Shown here one piece after another: positions 17,085-25,092 of a stretch of 48,899 nucleotides of DNA. The position numbers and the translations under genes are program-made. Positions within the stretch are counted from its first letter, which is position 1; the number at the start of each line of letters is the position of its first letter. The stretch is from contig SKLV01000059.1 of the NCBI GenBank assembly GCA_007121385.1, forward strand, positions 1-48,899, given 5' to 3'. The DNA comes from Bdellovibrionales bacterium. GTDB lineage: Bacteria > Bdellovibrionota > Bdellovibrionia > Bdellovibrionales > UBA1609. A model generated the notes under the pieces. It was not told the DNA's origin. It did not search any database and saw only the letters and a list, made by a program, of their open reading frames with translations.

Positions 17085-18128
17085 ATGTTTAACTGGTCGG
17101 ATTCCGCAGCCGCAGCCGATATCTACATTGATTTGGGCACCGCCAACACTTTAGTGGCCGTCCGAGGTAAGGGACTAATTGTCAACGAGCCCTCGGTCAT
17201 CGCCTTTCGCGAGGACTCCTGGGGGGAGAGAGAGGTGATTGCTGTGGGCGCCGAGGCCAAGGAGAAAATTGGCAGGACCCCAGGCAGCCTCGTGGCCTCC
17301 TACCCTCTTCGGGATGGAGTGATTGCCGACTACAGCGTGACCGAGACTATGCTCAAGTACTACTTGGCCCGACCCGGGATCAAGCGGCGCTGGGGCAAGT
17401 CCCGCATGGTGATTTCACTGCCCTACGGGGTGACTGATGTAGAAAAACAGGCCGTGATCCGCGCTGGACGCACCGCCGGAGCCCAGGAAGTCTTTTTGAT
17501 CGACGAGCCCATTGCTGCCGCCATTGGCGCCGGCCTGCCCATCGAAAGCCCCAGGGCCTCAATGATTATTGATATTGGCGGTGGGACCACTGAAATAGCA
17601 ATTATTGCCCTATGCGGCATTGTGCACTGCCAAGCTGTTCGCATCGGAGGTCATAAATTCGATGAGGCCATTATCAACTACTTTAAAAAAGAGCGAAACC
17701 TGTCCATTGGGGAGCAAACTGCCGAGAAGCTCAAGATCCGCTTGGGCTCGGCCACACTGGAGGACCAACCACTGGTGGACTCCGTGAGCGGCCTGGAATG
17801 CAGCACAGGACTGCCAAAGTCCATTGAGGTGTCCTCCAATGAAATCTACCGAGCCCTTGACCCTTCTTTAAGGGAGATTGTCACAGCCATTCAGTCAGCC
17901 TTTGAAAGCACCCCACCTGAATCACTTTCAGACATCATCGACCAAGGTATTCTACTCTCCGGCGGCGGAGCTCTTTTGCGCCGTTTGCCCGAGCGCTTGA
18001 CCCAGGAAACAGACCTCCATGTGAGCTTGAGCGAGACCCCTTTGACCACTATTGCCTTGGGGGGAGCTCGGGTCCTGGAACGCCCGGATCTGCTTCGCCG
18101 CATTCAACTCTCACCCCACAATCACTAA
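17085..18128 (+). CDS. mreB: Rod-shape actin MreB
   Basis: A bacterial actin of 347 residues that polymerises under the inner membrane and guides cell-wall synthesis. It has the phosphate 1 loop IDLGTANTLV, the conserved NEPSVIA, phosphate 2 IDIGGGTTEIAII, and the C-terminal LSGGGALLRRL with a further GGARVLE. The N-terminus carries a short amphipathic stretch (MFNWSDSAAAADIY). The start ATG 17085 follows GGGGGAGG. No mreC/mreD are adjacent, unlike the usual cluster; Bdellovibrio species are known to carry two mreB copies, so this may be the separate one. It converges with a histidine kinase gene, sharing 4 bases. Confidence 0.94.
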   Translation: MFNWSDSAAAADIYIDLGTANTLVAVRGKGLIVNEPSVIAFREDSWGEREVIAVGAEAKEKIGRTPGSLVASYPLRDGVIADYSVTETMLKYYLARPGIKRRWGKSRMVISLPYGVTDVEKQAVIRAGRTAGAQEVFLIDEPIAAAIGAGLPIESPRASMIIDIGGGTTEIAIIALCGIVHCQAVRIGGHKFDEAIINYFKKERNLSIGEQTAEKLKIRLGSATLEDQPLVDSVSGLECSTGLPKSIEVSSNEIYRALDPSLREIVTAIQSAFESTPPESLSDIIDQGILLSGGGALLRRLPERLTQETDLHVSLSETPLTTIALGGARVLERPDLLRRIQLSPHNH

Positions 18129-19495
18129 ACCTGGGCTTGAGCAGATCCATTTTGGGCAAAAGTGACTTCCACCACAGTGCCCTGGGGGGAAGAGTGAAGC
18201 TCCAACTGCCAACCGTACTTGCGGGCAATACTGTAAACCCAGGCTAAGCCCAAGCCGGAGCTGCGCAGAGGAGAGGACGAGCCCTTCGCCCCCGAAGGAT
18301 AATTAAAGGGTGAACCCAGTCTCTTCATCACCTCTGGGGGGAGTCCCGGGCCAGAGTCGGTCACGCGAAAACAGCGCGAGCATAGCCCCACTTCTACAAC
18401 TCCCTGAGAGCCACTGTACTTAAGGGCATTGTCGATGAGGTTACAGATCAGCTGCTCCATGTGAAGAGGCTCAGCCAAGACTCTGGTGCGGTGGCGAACG
18501 ACCACAGAGAGTCGGTGGTCTGGATAAATTTGCCGAAGACGGACGACCGCCTTCTCCAAGACCTCGGCCAAATCGATGGAGCATATAGTCCGGGACTTTA
18601 AGCCACTCTCTACCTCAGCCCAGTCCAAAAAGCTGGAAATCACCTGGTTGAGCCGATCAATTTCACCCAGCAAAAAATCCACCTGCTCAGCATCCACCCC
18701 TTCACTTTTTCCCCGCAGAGAATCCACCTCCACCCTGAGCAAGGTCAAGGGAGTCTTTAGCTCATGGGCCATCTGGGCTGTCCACTGACGAGTCAAATCA
18801 GCGTTAAGATAAACTCTCTCAGTCAGAGCCTTTACGGCCTGAGCAATGCGATAGAGCTCGTCATGAGAGGATCGTACCTTGAGAAGTCGAGAGTCCATAG
18901 CCACCCGCTCTGGGATATGACGCCGAATCTGTGCCGTCACCTCATCCACATGGTCAGCCAGTTGGCCCAGGGGACGGAGAAAATACAGGGTCAACCAAGA
19001 GGCCCCCACAAAAATAAGACCCAAGCCCAAAACTGTGTAGCTCCACCAAGTCCTAGTCAATTTTGGGCCATAAAGAAAAAAAGGCTCTTGCCGCCTCACC
19101 AGCTGCACTCCCAAAGGCTCACCGGCCACCACCAATGACTTCTCCAAGGAGGCCAGATGAGGGTGGCTTCCCGGAAAGTCCTCACAAAAACTTCCGGGAC
19201 AGCCCAGAATCATCTTCTCTCCTCCTGGGCTTTGAAAGATCATAGCCAAGTCAAAAGATTCTGAGGTCAAAGCCTGCCCCACCAAATCCAGCCACTCTCC
19301 GGCCTCTGGAAATTGATTCAAATTGGTCAGAAAACCCTCCAGGGAGTCCATCTCCGCTTCCAACAAAGAGGTGACCACCCCCAAGCGCTCTTGGTGCTGG
19401 AAGTAGGCCCTCAAGGAGGCCAGAATGGAGGCCGTAAGGATCAGGGTCAGAAAAATAAGGAAGAAAAGCCTATTCCTCAATCCAGTACCCCACAT
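18125..19495 (-). CDS. Membrane sensor histidine kinase
   Basis: A 456-residue kinase with two membrane segments (residues 9-29 and about 150-170) flanking a periplasmic sensor of about 120 residues. A HAMP-like region (LRPLGQLADHVDEVTAQI) leads to the dimerisation domain with H-box QMAHELKTPLTLL (His about 244). The ATPase domain shows the N-box LICNLIDNALKYSG, G1 VTDSGPGLP and G2 GLGLAWVYSIARKYGW. Its partner is the OmpR-type regulator immediately upstream, with which it overlaps by 26 bp. The periplasmic sensor contains GCPGSFCEDFPG, a possible disulfide. The signal it detects is unknown. The start is ATG 19495. Confidence 0.93.
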   Translation of the reverse strand: MWGTGLRNRLFFLIFLTLILTASILASLRAYFQHQERLGVVTSLLEAEMDSLEGFLTNLNQFPEAGEWLDLVGQALTSESFDLAMIFQSPGGEKMILGCPGSFCEDFPGSHPHLASLEKSLVVAGEPLGVQLVRRQEPFFLYGPKLTRTWWSYTVLGLGLIFVGASWLTLYFLRPLGQLADHVDEVTAQIRRHIPERVAMDSRLLKVRSSHDELYRIAQAVKALTERVYLNADLTRQWTAQMAHELKTPLTLLRVEVDSLRGKSEGVDAEQVDFLLGEIDRLNQVISSFLDWAEVESGLKSRTICSIDLAEVLEKAVVRLRQIYPDHRLSVVVRHRTRVLAEPLHMEQLICNLIDNALKYSGSQGVVEVGLCSRCFRVTDSGPGLPPEVMKRLGSPFNYPSGAKGSSSPLRSSGLGLAWVYSIARKYGWQLELHSSPQGTVVEVTFAQNGSAQAQV

Positions 19496-20147
19496 TGCGC
19501 CGACTGAGAATCTTCAGCTCGCACTCAGCTTCTTCCAGCTTTCGGCGTAAATTATTAATGGTCACTTCCACCACATTAGAGCTGGAGTCTCTGTTCATTT
19601 CCCAAACCAGCTCAAAGATTTCAGCTTTAGAGAAAACTCGACCCGGCTCACGCATAAACATTTGCATCAGTAAAAACTCTTTGTTGGTTAAATTGACCTT
19701 ATGGCCCTTGACCAAGAGGCTACGACTGCGCACCTCCAAAATCACATCACTAAGGGCGAGATGACTGCTCTCCTCAAGGACGGCGGGCCGCCTCATTAAA
19801 GCACGAATTCGCGCCATGAGTTCTCGCGAAGAAAATGGCTTAGACATATAATCATCAGCTCCCGCATCCAAAGCCAAAGCCTTCTCCTCGGCGGTGTGGA
19901 TGGCCGAAAGAATAAGGACTCTCAGGCGAGGAAAATGAGCTCTGAGAGGTTGAAGTAACTTCAGAGAGTCCTGCCCATGGAGAAGTCGATCTAAAACCGC
20001 AATATCTGGGGCAAAGTAACCTGTGGCCAACAGGGCTTCCACCTCCTCTAAGGAGGCACAACTGCAGGTCTGAAAGCCCTCTCGGCGTAACTCCTGCTCT
20101 AGATAAGAGGAAAGACGATCTTCATCTTCAACAACCAACACACGCAT
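19470..20147 (-). CDS. OmpR-family response regulator
   Basis: A 225-residue DNA-binding regulator. The receiver domain has the acidic pair in VVEDED, phospho-acceptor Asp53 (IAVLDRLL), and the T/S and Lys signals (LILSAIH, MSKPFSSRELMARI). The C-terminal winged helix has KVNLTNKEFLLMQMFMREPGRVFSKAEIFELVWEMN and SSNVVEVTINNLRRKL, standard for OmpR/PhoB. It is the first gene of the pair with the histidine kinase. The very AT-rich region 20148-20314 upstream separates it from a divergent gene and should hold both promoters; no unambiguous -35/-10 pair stood out. Confidence 0.94.
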   Translation of the reverse strand: MRVLVVEDEDRLSSYLEQELRREGFQTCSCASLEEVEALLATGYFAPDIAVLDRLLHGQDSLKLLQPLRAHFPRLRVLILSAIHTAEEKALALDAGADDYMSKPFSSRELMARIRALMRRPAVLEESSHLALSDVILEVRSRSLLVKGHKVNLTNKEFLLMQMFMREPGRVFSKAEIFELVWEMNRDSSSNVVEVTINNLRRKLEEAECELKILSRRNVGYWIEE

Positions 20148-20314
20148 GTCTTGATCAAATATATTTTATTAATTTGCGCTTTTCACCTGAAAAATGCTGT
20201 CTTCTTGGGATATTTTATAAACAGATCCAGTGAATATTAATTTTTTTTTATTTTCGCCTCAGCTTCATCTCAGCCAACTGTGTTAGAAAGCCTCTTAGAA
20301 GTAAGGAGATTTTT

Positions 20315-20668
20315 ATGGGTTGTAAAAATTATTTGGTGGGCTTTTTTGCAGGTCAAAGTCCTCGAAGAGATCAAGAGCTCTTTGACTTTATCACCCCCGA
20401 GGGAAAACTCTTTGCCCTGAAGGTTCCCCAGACTCTCCGCCGTCCCTTAGAGGGGAGAGAAGGGGAACTTATGGAGATTTGGACCGACAGACCAAAACCA
20501 CCAGCTTACCCTGAAGTCCTGGGATTTTTGTCTTTAAATTCAACCCTCTCTCCAAAAAGGAGGCGAACAGTCAGGATTTGGCAGCCTAAAAACCTCCCAA
20601 GAAAAGGTTTGAACTGGCGCCAACAGCTGGAGGAAACACTTCACCTGCGCTACTCTGAATACAACTAG
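20315..20668 (+). CDS. Small conserved-looking protein of unknown function
   Basis: I do not recognise this 117-residue protein. It is real on translation grounds: AAGGAG lies seven bases before the ATG and the codon use matches neighbours. The N-terminus MGCKNYLVGFFAGQSPRRD has no export signal. The middle (LFDFITPEGKLFALKVPQTLRRPLEGREGELMEIW) looks like several short beta strands, and the C-terminus is basic (SPKRRRTVRIW; LPRKGLNWRQQLEE). It could be a nucleic-acid-binding protein, but this is only a hint. It is divergent from the OmpR-type regulator and may be under its control. Confidence 0.55.
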   Translation: MGCKNYLVGFFAGQSPRRDQELFDFITPEGKLFALKVPQTLRRPLEGREGELMEIWTDRPKPPAYPEVLGFLSLNSTLSPKRRRTVRIWQPKNLPRKGLNWRQQLEETLHLRYSEYN

Positions 20669-20682
20669 GTCTCCTCACCTCT

Positions 20683-20719
20683 GAGCCTCCTGTCCGAGCC
20701 TCCTATTCGAGCCTCCGAC
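20683..20719 (+). repeat. Three imperfect 13-bp tandem repeats
   Basis: The unit GAGCCTCCTGTCC recurs at 20683, 20696 and 20709 with small changes (GAGCCTCC is constant). It lies in the intergenic gap just after the small unknown gene. No gene is seen here. Confidence 0.6.
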
Positions 20720-20774
20720 CCCAGTTCCCCACCTTGACTTCCGACCTTAGTCTCGCTTTTGCCAACAAAGCCAT

Positions 20775-20808
20775 GCAAGCTTTGTCAAGCTTGCGATTTC
20801 ACTATAAA
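20775..20808 (+). promoter_or_regulatory. Candidate promoter with an overlapping perfect inverted repeat, upstream of the carbonic anhydrase
   Basis: GCAAGCTT (20775-20782) and AAGCTTGC (20787-20794) form a perfect inverted repeat around TGTC. A -35-like TTGTCA (20782-20787) lies inside it, and a -10-like TATAAA at 20803-20808 follows 15 bp later; an alternative TTTGTC gives 16 bp. The predicted start is about 20 nt before the gene's ATG. A dimeric regulator on the repeat would block the -35 region. This is sequence inference only. Confidence 0.45.
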
Positions 20809-20834
20809 TTATGAAATTCAACAAGGAAGGGCAT

Positions 20835-21719
20835 ATGACTTTTTCCAAGCCTGCCGGTCTTAGGACAGCTACATTACTATTGAGTTTGGGGCTCTATTTT
20901 TCTCAGACCTCCTGCACATCAGCAAAAAAGGAAGACTGGCTCAGGCCTGAGCCTCAGGAGCCAAAGCCACAGAGAGTTGTGGATGTCACCGAATCAAAAG
21001 ATAAAACTGCCCAACAAGAAAAGGGTCACCACTACGCCGACCTGATGAATCTTTGGTCCTACCAGGGAGTCACGGGCCCCGAAAGCTGGGGGCGAATTCG
21101 CCCGGAGTTTAAGCTCTGCGGCGAAGGCCGGGAACAATCCCCCATCAACTTGGTTTGGTCTCAGCCCCAGCCAGGAGGCCCCCACTTGGCCCAGAGCTAC
21201 CAGGATGGTCCCTTAAAGCTTGTGGACTTAGGGCATAATCTGCAGGTCTCTCTTGAACCGGGAAGCCAGGCTAGCCTGCATGGTCAGTCCTATGCGCTCA
21301 AGCACATTGATTTTCACCTGCCCAGCGAGCATAAGCTCTCGGGTCAACAGTGGCCCCTGGAAATTCACCTCCACCATGAGGGCCCTGAGGGCCAAAAGGC
21401 CATTGTGGCCATCCTTGGTCAACTGGGGCAGGAGCATGCAGGCCTAACTAAAATCCTGGCTCACCCCCCTCAACAGCGCTATCGGGAGGTGGTGGCTCCG
21501 GTGAACTTTTCTGCCGCAGAGCTTTTGCCCCACCGAGACACCCACTACAAATATCGTGGATCTTTGACTACCCCCCCTTGCTCAGAGGGAGTTCTTTGGA
21601 TTGTGCTTAATACCCCTATTGAGTTCTCAGAAGAACAGCAGACGGCTTTCCAAGCTCTATTCCGGCCGAACAACAGACCTCTTCAACCCCTTAATCAGAG
21701 AAGAGTTAGAAATTTTTAG
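20835..21719 (+). CDS. Alpha-carbonic anhydrase-like lipoprotein with an altered zinc ligand
   Basis: A 294-residue alpha-class carbonic anhydrase homologue (interconverts CO2 and HCO3-). A lipoprotein-like signal (LLLSLGLYFSQTSC) places it in the periplasm or on a membrane. The fold is well conserved: WSYQG, CGEGREQSPINL, the proton-shuttle region DLGHNLQV, the second ligand in FHLPSEH, the third in LEIHLHH, and the SLTTPPC motif with Cys probably disulfide-bonded to the first Cys. The first zinc ligand, His in the usual FHFH, is Asp here (HIDFH). Whether it still holds zinc is open. The start ATG 20835 follows AAGGAAGG; an earlier in-frame ATG at 20811 has no such site. Confidence 0.85.
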   Translation: MTFSKPAGLRTATLLLSLGLYFSQTSCTSAKKEDWLRPEPQEPKPQRVVDVTESKDKTAQQEKGHHYADLMNLWSYQGVTGPESWGRIRPEFKLCGEGREQSPINLVWSQPQPGGPHLAQSYQDGPLKLVDLGHNLQVSLEPGSQASLHGQSYALKHIDFHLPSEHKLSGQQWPLEIHLHHEGPEGQKAIVAILGQLGQEHAGLTKILAHPPQQRYREVVAPVNFSAAELLPHRDTHYKYRGSLTTPPCSEGVLWIVLNTPIEFSEEQQTAFQALFRPNNRPLQPLNQRRVRNF

Positions 21720-21748
21720 CTTGTAAAAAGAAGGCCTGACTGACCCTT

Positions 21749-21778
21749 CGAAGCTCCTGAATTCTCTCAGGAGCTTCG
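21749..21778. terminator. Long hairpin between convergent genes
   Basis: CGAAGCTCCTGA and TCAGGAGCTTCG form a perfect 12-bp stem with a 6-nt loop, between the carbonic anhydrase and the coiled-coil lipoprotein gene. No U-tract follows directly on either strand, so it may act as a transcript-end stabiliser or a weak bidirectional terminator. Confidence 0.5.
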
Positions 21779-21786
21779 GGGGCTAA

Positions 21787-22497
21787 TTAAAGAGAGGCCA
21801 GCCGCTGACGAATCTTAGTTAACTCTCCGCGCAGAGCATAGAGTTCAATGGCCAAAAGGTTTTCCAGGACGTTGCGGCTGCGGGCCATTTGTGAAGCCAG
21901 TTGATTCACTTGAGACTCAGCTCGAGCTACTAACTCCATCACCCTTACATGGAGCAGCTGAAGCCGCTGCTCCACTTGGGCGAGCTTTTCCTGAGCTCCG
22001 TGAATACGCGCTAGTAAGACTAGGTAGAGGGGATCAGATCCCACTAAGCGAGCCAAAGCCTCATCCAATTTGACAGAGGCCTGATCCGTCGTCTCTTTAA
22101 GTTGGGCGTAACTGTTAGCCAGTTTATCCAGGGGACGAGCCAGCTTGTCGGCCAGCCCCAAAATTGAGAGGGACTGAGTGCTCACCTGACCAAGAGCCTG
22201 CAAGCTCATATTTGAAATAGTGTCTAACTCTGAGCGCAAAAGCTCCTCCGCCTCTAGTAGAGCCTCTTCAGCTGACTGAGCCAACTCACTCACCTTTTGC
22301 ATCTCCAGGTCGGGAAAGACTGGCCCCAAAGAATCAGAGCCATTATGGTTCCCCGAAGAGTTCTCCTGATCTTGGGCCCCAAAAGAGCTCATCTCCTTCA
22401 GCTGCATTCCCGGACCACAGGCCCCGAGAACCCACATAATGCTGGTCAATATTGTCATTTGAAAAATGCGAATGGCACTCAAAGATGATGATTTCAT
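21787..22497 (-). CDS. Coiled-coil lipoprotein of unknown function
   Basis: About 236 residues. The lipobox VLGACG follows a hydrophobic stretch, so the mature protein should be lipidated and anchored in a membrane. A short Ser/Asn/Gly-rich linker leads to a long run of heptad-like helices (LAQSAEEALLEAEELLRSELD, then LAQVEQRLQLLHVRVMELVARAESQVNQLASQM). No enzymatic motif is visible. The start is the ATG at 22497, behind GGGGGAG at short spacing; a GTG twelve bases earlier is the alternative. It converges with the carbonic anhydrase. The IS begins 121 bp upstream and could affect its promoter. Confidence 0.7.
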   Translation of the reverse strand: MKSSSLSAIRIFQMTILTSIMWVLGACGPGMQLKEMSSFGAQDQENSSGNHNGSDSLGPVFPDLEMQKVSELAQSAEEALLEAEELLRSELDTISNMSLQALGQVSTQSLSILGLADKLARPLDKLANSYAQLKETTDQASVKLDEALARLVGSDPLYLVLLARIHGAQEKLAQVEQRLQLLHVRVMELVARAESQVNQLASQMARSRNVLENLLAIELYALRGELTKIRQRLASL

Positions 22498-22617
22498 AAA
22501 CTCCCCCACAGAGTGTATTGGCTAAGCTTTCTATTTGAAGATGCAAGATTAAGGCCTGGCTAGGGGTAATAGAATGGGTGGAAATTTGAGAAAACTGTTT
22601 AGCATCTGTATCTGACT

Positions 22618-22643
22618 AAAACTGCCCCACTTTCCTGTTGATT
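22618..22643 (+). repeat. Left terminal inverted repeat of the insertion sequence
   Basis: A 26-bp sequence starting AAAACTGCCCCACTTT. It matches the reverse complement of the right end except for one base (C/T at the ninth position). Confidence 0.9.
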
Positions 22644-22745
22644 AGTTAAGCCGCTTCGACCAAGCACCTCGCGACTTATTGCGTTAATGTCCCCGCCATC
22701 ACCCAGGATCTTCTAAATGGATTCTCGCTACGGGAACTTACTCAC

Positions 22746-23651
22746 TTAAAGCTTTAGACACCTTTTTCGCGGCACGCCGCGTAAAATAACTTTGTTGTGA
22801 TAGAGGACATAGATCTCCAGATGATCTATCAAGGGCTGGATCTTTTTTGTTGTACACCAGGTCTTTCTAAAAAGTCGGTTAATGTTGGCTCTTAACATTG
22901 CACATGTGTGGTTAAGGCTAAAAAGAGGGTCAAATCCAATCTTTTTTAGCTCACCCTGGCCGGTCACAGCCCCCCTTTGACCCTTGAATGCCTGGTAATT
23001 GGAGTCCGGAAAAAAGTTCCTAACCAGTGGCAAGTACAAGGGATTCTGATCTGACTCGATGTGTACTTTATCATGAACCACGGGCTTAATTCTCCTGAAG
23101 AGCCTATTTCTAGAGTCAGCTCTTTCATCCTTTCGATAACCATATTTTTTAAACGACTTCCTCGCTAGCAATCCGTTGGCCGGCATCCGTGCCACCTCGA
23201 AAGCCAAGATTTGACGCGAGCCCTTCTCCACCATCAAGGTAACAGACAGTGGCTTGAGCTTGGTGTGCTCAAAGGTCTCTAGATCATCGAACTGCACTTC
23301 GCTCACTTTAGGGCGGCTTAATCGATGGCAGTGGTTGAGCCATCGAGCCCTTTCTCCAAGGAAAGACAACTTTCGACTAACAGTAGTGAGGTGGCATTTG
23401 AGCAGTCGGGCGATTCTTCTTTGCGAGACACCCGAGACCAACAGCAAAAAAATTTTGTGGTTCAAATGTCTTTTATTTTGCCCAAAACTTTTTGAAAAAG
23501 AGGCCTGTGAAAAATGCCGACCGCAGTGAGTGCACTTAAAACGCTGAATTTTTCGTCTATCGGAAGATCTGTAAAAGTGGCCAAATCGGACAACCATCCG
23601 GACATTTTGTCGCTGGCTGCAACCAGAAGGGCAATGAGGGATCATGCTCAT
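22746..23651 (-). CDS. DDE-type transposase, IS1-like
   Basis: A 301-residue transposase filling most of the element. The N-terminus is a zinc ribbon (CPSGC ... CTHCGRHFS). A helix-turn-helix follows (SQRRIARLLKCHLTTVSRKLSFLG). Two acidic core residues are probable: Asp in VQFDDLETFEH and Asp in HIESDQNPLY. The final block NHTCAMLRANINRLFRKTWCTTK resembles the IS1 InsB C-terminus (ERHNLTLRTxxxRLxRKTxCFS), but the usual Glu is replaced by Asn. The third catalytic residue is therefore not evident, although a Glu lies nearby in GQGELKK. Frame intact from ATG 23651. It may be active or a decaying copy. Confidence 0.85.
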   Translation of the reverse strand: MSMIPHCPSGCSQRQNVRMVVRFGHFYRSSDRRKIQRFKCTHCGRHFSQASFSKSFGQNKRHLNHKIFLLLVSGVSQRRIARLLKCHLTTVSRKLSFLGERARWLNHCHRLSRPKVSEVQFDDLETFEHTKLKPLSVTLMVEKGSRQILAFEVARMPANGLLARKSFKKYGYRKDERADSRNRLFRRIKPVVHDKVHIESDQNPLYLPLVRNFFPDSNYQAFKGQRGAVTGQGELKKIGFDPLFSLNHTCAMLRANINRLFRKTWCTTKKIQPLIDHLEIYVLYHNKVILRGVPRKRCLKL

Positions 23652-23698
23652 TGACTAAGCAATCAAAGAGCCAGAACTTTTTGAGCCGTCTCAGGGCC

Positions 23699-23724
23699 AA
23701 TCAACAGGAAAGTGGAGCAGTTTT
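23699..23724 (-). repeat. Right terminal inverted repeat of the insertion sequence
   Basis: A 26-bp sequence, the reverse complement of the left end with one mismatch. The transposase ATG lies 48 bp inside, so the element's own promoter probably lies in or next to this repeat. Confidence 0.9.
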
Positions 23725-23841
23725 GGAAATCTTTCAAAAGCCTCAGCGCCACTAGACATCCCACAAACACCCTTTTTAGATGTCCTCTAAGTTTCTGATC
23801 GGGGGATCAGCCGGATTCTACTTGGCGAGAGGGGGCCTGAG

Positions 23842-24909
23842 TTGAATTTTTACAGGAGTCTGCTTGTTTCTTTGCTTTTGGTGCTGCAGGGAGGCGCTCT
23901 GTCGAGTCGTGCTTGGACGACTCCCCTGTCTTTAAAGAGTCTTTGCTCTCGCCTTCTCAGTCTCTCCCAAGAGTCCTTACCTTTATCTTCTCTATCTCAT
24001 AAGAGGCTTCACCTATGGGACAATTGGGGCCACTATGACCGATTCACACAGAGCTTTCACCGCTTTGCCCTAGCGGCCCCCAAACACCTCTCTCCTGAAG
24101 ATCGACATTTTCACTCCCATATTCATCACTTCACCTCCTCAGACGGCCAAACCTGGGAAGACCAAGGTCCCCTCATTTCCGCCGACTTTGACCCTCAAGT
24201 GACCACTCTTTGGAGCGGCAGTAGTTATTTTGACTCCCAATCCGGTGAGTGGCTCCTCTATTTTACTGGAGTCCAGGATGACACTCTCCACTCTCAAAGT
24301 CTTTGGCTGGTCAGAACCCGTGATCATAAGACTTGGTCCTCTCCTGAGCGGCTCGCCGACCCCTACCTGGACTCTGAACTCAAAAACCAACTACTGGAAG
24401 AGGGCTACCACCTTGGTCAAGAGGACAATATTATCAGCTCTTTTCGCGACCCCTTCCGCAAAAAAGATCGTCTGCTGTTTGCCGGGAAAGCCTTTGACCC
24501 CAGTGGTCAACTTCGGCCAGTGGTGGGACAGCTGCGACTCAACAGCCAGGGTCAAATAAATCGAGTTGACTCGCCAATTTTTTTACCCCTGGAAGACAAG
24601 GTTACTCAAATAGAACTCCCCAGCCTAGTTCGTTACTCAGGTCGAGAGTACTTAATGGTCACTGCCAACAACCAGGGGCAAGTTGATGGGCCGGCACCAA
24701 AACGAATGAAGTCCCAGCTTTTGCTTTTTGAGGCCTCAAACGACGGAGTCTATGCGGCCACCTCCTATAAGAAGGCCCAGCTGGTTTTCGATCAAAACAG
24801 CGGCCTCTTCTCAGGCACACCGCTGGCCTATGCTCCAAAAGGAAAGCTGCTTCTCTTCAGTTTTCGCCTCAGAGCTCTCACTCTGAGCCCTCTCATTCCC
24901 GTCTATTAG
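23842..24909 (+). CDS. Secreted GH68/levansucrase-like glycoside hydrolase
   Basis: A 355-residue protein with a signal peptide (LLVSLLLVLQGGALSSRAW). Its mature part has features of GH68 fructosyltransferases, which act on sucrose to make levan or fructo-oligosaccharides. The nucleophile-type motif is LWDNWG (Asp60), then HHFTSSDGQTWEDQGPLI, WSGSSYFDSQSGEWLLYFTG, the transition-state motif SSFRDPF, and a general acid candidate in IELPSLVRY. Typical GH68 proteins exceed 400 residues, so this is a short or distant member, and GH43/GH32 relatives are possible. The start is TTG 23842 after GAGGGGG. It lies 117 bp beyond the IS. Confidence 0.65.
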   Translation: MNFYRSLLVSLLLVLQGGALSSRAWTTPLSLKSLCSRLLSLSQESLPLSSLSHKRLHLWDNWGHYDRFTQSFHRFALAAPKHLSPEDRHFHSHIHHFTSSDGQTWEDQGPLISADFDPQVTTLWSGSSYFDSQSGEWLLYFTGVQDDTLHSQSLWLVRTRDHKTWSSPERLADPYLDSELKNQLLEEGYHLGQEDNIISSFRDPFRKKDRLLFAGKAFDPSGQLRPVVGQLRLNSQGQINRVDSPIFLPLEDKVTQIELPSLVRYSGREYLMVTANNQGQVDGPAPKRMKSQLLLFEASNDGVYAATSYKKAQLVFDQNSGLFSGTPLAYAPKGKLLLFSFRLRALTLSPLIPVY

Positions 24910-25092
24910 TTCCGCTGCCCTCACTATGACTTATTGTGAGATCCCCTAAAGAGTATCGGTCAAGATCTGTCAAAGGCTTAAACATCTGGCTAGGCCACAG
25001 TCGCCTAAAAAGCTGTAAAACCATTCTATCAAACTACGAAGTGACACGAACCTTGAACTCTATGATTCTAATTACTCATTGCGGGGGACAAA

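Larger units (their letters stand above)
22618..23724 (-). mobile_element. Complete insertion sequence with 26-bp terminal inverted repeats
   Basis: A 1107-bp element carrying one transposase gene on the minus strand. Its ends, 22618-22643 and 23699-23724, are inverted repeats matching at 25 of 26 bases. The transposase has an IS1-like appearance (zinc ribbon, helix-turn-helix, then a DDE-type core). I found no target-site duplication: the flanks ...ATCTGACT and GGAAATCT... share no direct repeat. The family cannot be set firmly without a database. It sits between a lipoprotein gene and a GH68-like gene, in the part of the window with the most accessory character. Confidence 0.88.

Noticed and set aside
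22600-23740. Target-site duplication flanking the insertion sequence
   Set aside because: I compared up to 9 bp next to both ends; no direct repeat is present.
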